Source of the DNA: Linanthus parryae | Taxonomy: Eukaryota > Streptophyta > Magnoliopsida > Ericales > Polemoniaceae | Direction of reading: 5' to 3' | DNA length: 64,000 nt | NCBI GenBank assembly: GCA_023055425.1 | Contig: JALGPY010000003.1 | Span: 70,841,491-70,905,490, forward strand | Program-made: the position numbers and the translations under genes | In this document: in pieces, positions 60,585 to 64,000 of the stretch | How the letters are laid out: every line of letters begins with the position of its first letter | How positions within the stretch are numbered: position 1 is the first letter of the stretch | Notes under the pieces: model-generated | What the model was told of the DNA's origin: nothing | Seen by the model: only the letters and a program-made list of their open reading frames with translations | Databases searched by the model: none

Positions 60585-62174
60585 CTTCTTCTTCTTCTTC
60601 TTCTTCTTCTTCTTCTTCTTCTTCTTCTTCTTCTTCTTCTTCTTCTTCTTCTTCTTCTTCTTCTTCTTCTTCTTCTTCTTCCCCAATGACCATGTCAGAA
60701 TTAGTGCTGTTTTCAGTACTCTCAGCAGATGGCACCTTTTCCATATTCAAAACCTTGATAATCAAATCTAGTTTCCCTACGATCAAGGCCTTGAACTTCC
60801 CAAACTCATTGGACAAGTCAAACTGACCTTGCCTCAAATCTTCCCGTCCATCTTCCAATTTCTCAATTTTGTTATTGATCTGAGAAAAATCCTGATTTGT
60901 TGAAGCATTTGGTGTTGTTGAAGCCTTAGGTTTGATGCAATCCTTATCCTTACGCTCAATTTCAGACCACTCATAATAGAACTTCCAACTACCCTTACGA
61001 GTCTGCACAAATCCAATCCTTTGAAGAGAACTCTCATCCACTAAACCAAAACCACTGGTTATCTTCTCCTCATCCTTAACAGGAAACTTAAAATTCTCAA
61101 ATAAAAGTGGCAATAGATTTGCATAGCGAAGTGAATGATTCCTTGTTCTAGTACCACAATACACCATATGCTCCATAATCACACTAGGCAGATCAATGTC
61201 AAAGCCTTGACAGATCAAGTATTATCAGAATTAGTACCCTATCAGTTACCAAATCTTTTGAGTGTTCTCTAGGGAAAACACACCTCATAATTATGGAAAA
61301 CAAGATCTTATCTTCACAATTAAACAAATAACGTGTTAATTGGTTTGGTCCAGTTGGTGTACCCTCTAAAAAGAACTCAGATTTTTCCTTCCCTAAAAAT
61401 CCTTTCTATCAGGATGTTCATGAACTTTGTACTTCATAGAATCCCCAAAACCTTGTCAAACACCTTATGATCCAACCTCATATCCACACCAGCTATCCTA
61501 GAGGTTAAGTCATAACTATCCACAACCTCTTGCACAAGATTAAGATAGAACAATCTAGATAACCTAGGATATGCTTGAGAAGTAGGGTTTAACATCTTCC
61601 AAACAGACGATCCTCTAAGCTTTCTCATGCAATCAATGTCCAGTTTATCTAATAACTCTTCAGAAATCATGCTACAATAAGCAATTTTTGAAGATGCATA
61701 ACCATCCATCCATACACCCCTAACTTATAAACCAAGATTCAGGAAGTAAATTCTTACCATGTCCATGAACATTATTATTTGCCTTCACAACAATATGCTT
61801 GACTTTTTTTCTTTTCTTTTCTGAATTCTGATCATCCTTCTTCTTTGGAGTCTGATCATCCTTCTTCTCACCATTAGGCTTCTTCTTCTTTTCTGCTCAT
61901 TTCTTTTCCTATTGAGTCTGATCACCCTAATCCTTCTTGCTCTGTCCCTGTTCCTTCATAACTTCTCCATGTTCTTCCTCAGATTCAGTCTCTTTTTCTT
62001 GAACTCCTTCTTGTTTATGATCTTCTTGGCTGGAGGAGAAACTTATTGCAAGATGGCAATCCTCTCTGGATCTGAATCGGACATTGTTATCTCAGTCTTC
62101 CTATTAGCCCTTCTCTTCTTCCCCATTGTTGATCCATGAACTTTCTGCTCAAGCCTCTGCGATTTCCGCTCCAT
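60505..62174 (-). pseudogene. additional 3' ORF of Sirevirus-like element, broken
   Basis: It starts at ATG 62,174 (MERKSQRLEQKVHGS). A lysine- and glutamate-rich low-complexity region (62,150-61,780) follows with a stop after AILQ and frameshifts. A globular part comes next: MDGYASSKIAYCSM to FDKVLG (61,709-61,434), a frameshift, then CQGFDIDLPSVIMEHMVYCG and RTRNHSLRYANLLPLLFENF (61,218 on). This resembles the uncharacterised 'putative plant transposon protein' domain often found beside Copia genes. The C-terminal part has a coiled-coil-like INNKIEKLEDGREDLRQGQF and then polyglutamate. Beyond 60,574 the frame enters foreign LTR sequence, so the last 20 or so residues are not native. Its role in the element is unknown. 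Confidence 0.7.
60574..60681. repeat. (TTC)n / (GAA)n microsatellite, about 36 triplets
   Basis: An uninterrupted TTC run at the boundary between the LTR duplication and the Sirevirus-like element. On the minus strand in the frame of the adjacent ORF it reads as polyglutamate. Confidence 0.97.
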
Positions 62175-62591
62175 TGGGTTAAAGTTTTTTGAAGAGATAG
62201 AGAGAGTTGAGACAGAGATAGAGTCGAAGAGATAGAGATTGATATGGACAGAAAAAGCCCTGAACTAGTGGCTTAAAAGTAAGAAATTTCTGAACTGATT
62301 AAGTTTAAAAAGTACTCTTTTTGAAAGTACATGAAAAATCATATCTAGAGGATATTTTGAGATATTAAGATATTTTAAATAAATATCTGAGCAAAATATT
62401 TAATGATCCAATTATTGAACAAAATAATATATTAATCTCTAAAGATTTGGAGTAGAGGTCCAAAGCTTTGGGGTACTGCGGATATAACATAAAACTTGAA
62501 AGCTTTGAAGCATACTTTCAAGGCTAGGAAAGTAGGGCTCCACGGCTTTGAGATTTTACACACATAGCACATATATGATCTAATAGTCCCC
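62175..62591. other. spacer between pol and extra ORF
   Basis: About 400 bp, AT-rich. It holds a GA-rich leader-like stretch (about 62,190-62,240, AGAGATAGAG repeats on plus) just upstream of the extra ORF. No gene is seen. Confidence 0.6.
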
Positions 62592-63462
62592 TTAAACAAA
62601 ATCAACCTTGTTTAGCATGCCCGATTAAAGCCTCAGAGATGCAAACCTCTCATCTGGCAATGCTTTAGTGAAAATATCAGCAACTTGCATAGAAATATAT
62701 AAATGATAAAGAAACATCACCTTTCCTAGCATGATTCCTGATGAAATGGTGTCTTACATCAATGTGCTTAGTTCTGGAGTGTTGCACAGGGTTCTTTGTA
62801 TTGTCACAATAAATATGTACTTTTCTAAAATCATTGCCAAGGTCTCTTAGTTTTTGAGCAATTCATAGAACTTGTGAGAAACAAGCTCCAGCTGGAATGT
62901 ATTCAGCTTCTGCAGTTGATAGGGTTACTGATTTCTGCTTCTTTGAATGCCAGCTGATGAATGATGAGCCAAGGAATTAGCAACACCCTGAAGTGCTCTT
63001 CCTATCAACTTTGTATCCTGCAAAGTCTGCATCTGAATAACCACTCAAAAAGAAATTAGCCATTCTTGGATACCAAAGCCCCAAGTGTTTGGTGCTATTC
63101 AGATTTCTAAAGATCCTCTTGACAACAACTAAGTGACATTCCTTAGGATCTGCTTGAAACCTTGCACACATACATACATTAAACATAATATCTGGTCCAC
63201 TAGCAGTTAAGTACAACAATGAACCAATCATACCTCTGTATTTCTTTTGATTCACCCTCTTACTATTTGTATCCTTATCTAAAGATAATGAAGAACTCAT
63301 GGGAGTCTTAGCAACCTTGGAATGACACATATCGTACGTATTGAGCAAGTCCTTGGTATATTTTCCTTGATGCACAAAAATTCCTTTCTTAATTTTATGT
63401 AGATGAAGTCGAAGAAAGAAATTTAACTCTCCCATCAAGCTCATTTCAAATTCCCTGGACAT
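62592..63462 (-). pseudogene. Sirevirus-like RT end and RNase H
   Basis: Open from 63,462 to 62,977: FEMSLMGELNFFLRLHLHKI, YRGMIGSLLYLTASGPDIMF, GYSDADFAGYKVDRKSTSG. After a frameshift it continues with KKQKSVTLSTAEAEYIPA, CDNTKNPVQHSRTKHIDVRH and TKALPDERFASLRL, ending at TAA 62,592-62,594. The RNase H acidic residues (D of DADF, E of AEAEY, D of CDNT) are visible, but the frame is broken between them. Confidence 0.88.
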
Positions 63463-64000
63463 TAAACTTGAAAACTCTTTTTATAGAGCATCATTAGTGG
63501 AAACAAACAATATATCATCAATATAAATCTGCACTACTAAGATGTCTTTTTCATGTGTCTTAATGAAAATAATTTCGTCTAATAGGCATCTCTTAAAATT
63601 ATTTTAAAGTAAATAGCTTGAAAGTCCGTCATACCAAGACCTTGGAGCTTGTTTTAGGCCATAGAGAACTTTGTCTAATTTGTAAACATGATCCAGAAAA
63701 TTGTCTTCTTCAAAAGCAGGAGGTTGAGCAACATATACTTCTTCATGTAAATAACCATTTAGGAAAGCACATTTGACATCGATTTTGTAAAGCTTTAGAT
63801 GTTTATACAAGACGAATTATACTTGCTTCTAACCTGGAAACATAAGCAAATGTCTCCTCATAATCAATACATTCTTCTTGATTATACCCATGGGCCACAA
63901 GTCGGCCTTTTTTCCTTACCACCTTACAATTTTCATCAAGTTTGTTTTTGAAAACCTGTCAGATTCCAATAATTGATTGAGTCTTTGGACTAGGAACCAG
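63463..64000 (-). pseudogene. Sirevirus-like reverse transcriptase, cut by window edge
   Basis: The minus strand shows KKGRLVAHGYNQEECIDYEE, a frameshift near 63,800, IDVKCAFLNGYLHEEVYVAQ and LYGLKQAPRSWYDGLSSYLL (63,810-63,604), then the catalytic block as IYIDDILF at 63,514-63,525. The motif is YIDD in place of the usual YVDD. A TAA follows soon after (63,482-63,484). The upstream part of pol is outside the window. Confidence 0.88.

Larger units (their letters stand above)
60682..64000 (-). mobile_element. Sirevirus-like Copia, 3' portion, truncated
   Basis: Read on the minus strand from the window edge: RT, RNase H, a gap of about 400 bp, then an additional ORF after pol. An extra ORF downstream of pol and the SIRE-style RT (MSLMGELNFFL, GKYTKDLL) point to the Sirevirus lineage. 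The 3' LTR is missing because the element ends in the GAA tract at about 60,681. The 5' half lies beyond 64,000. Many stops show it is inactive. Confidence 0.85.

Noticed and set aside
60502..60826. Plus-strand polyphenylalanine and polyserine frames
   Set aside because: Produced by the TTC microsatellite; no real protein.
60505..62174. Envelope gene in the Sirevirus-like element
   Set aside because: No signal peptide, transmembrane segment or cleavage-site pattern is visible.

Overview
This window is intergenic or pericentromeric-type DNA of a flowering plant, very probably a eudicot. The evidence is AT-rich sequence, Ty1/Copia elements primed by initiator tRNA-Met, a Ty3/gypsy-type LTR element with a tRNA-Asp-like primer site, a tRNA-derived SINE, and a degenerate TIFY/JAZ-like gene family. 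I see no intact host gene. Everything recognisable is a repeat, a transposon or a pseudogene.

Region 1 (1-42,190) is a large-unit array. The unit is about 6.4 kb (5.9 kb in two units). Five starts are in register at 15,951, 22,325, 28,719, 34,591 and 40,470, and an older rearranged copy begins at base 1. Each complete unit carries a multi-exon minus-strand gene relic. Its parts match the TIFY/JAZ layout: a 'GFQWPSLDSV' exon, a TIFY motif (LSIFYGNKMRAYDDVS), a Jas-like motif, and a last exon ending in an EAR-type LDLSLG. An AT-rich upstream half without a recognisable gene follows. At the left end two relic copies face each other as an inverted repeat of about 2.3-kb arms with a loop of about 60 bp. 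A SINE (619-721), a defective Tnt1/Tork-like Copia (7,201-12,588, target duplication TTGAC) and a foreign gene-promoter-like block (about 13,100-13,885) interrupt the array.

Region 2 (42,232-60,316) is a three-level nest, all on the minus strand. The oldest Copia is only a leader plus a partial LTR (42,232-43,348 and 58,830-60,316). Within its leader sits an Angela/TAR-like Copia (43,349-58,829, LTRs about 1.43 kb, target duplication CCCAC). Within the integrase of that element sits a non-autonomous LTR element without reverse transcriptase (47,213-54,278, LTRs about 1.65 kb, target duplication TGTAA).

Region 3 (60,071-64,000) has a 257-bp tandem duplication of LTR sequence. It runs into a long TTC/GAA microsatellite, which fuses to the 3' part of a minus-strand Sirevirus-like Copia (extra ORF, RNase H, RT) that leaves the window.

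The most notable points are the JAZ-like array with its hairpin-forming inverted pair and retained EAR exon, and the younger inner element whose LTRs look more diverged than those of its host element. All percentages are by-eye estimates, and no searches could be run.
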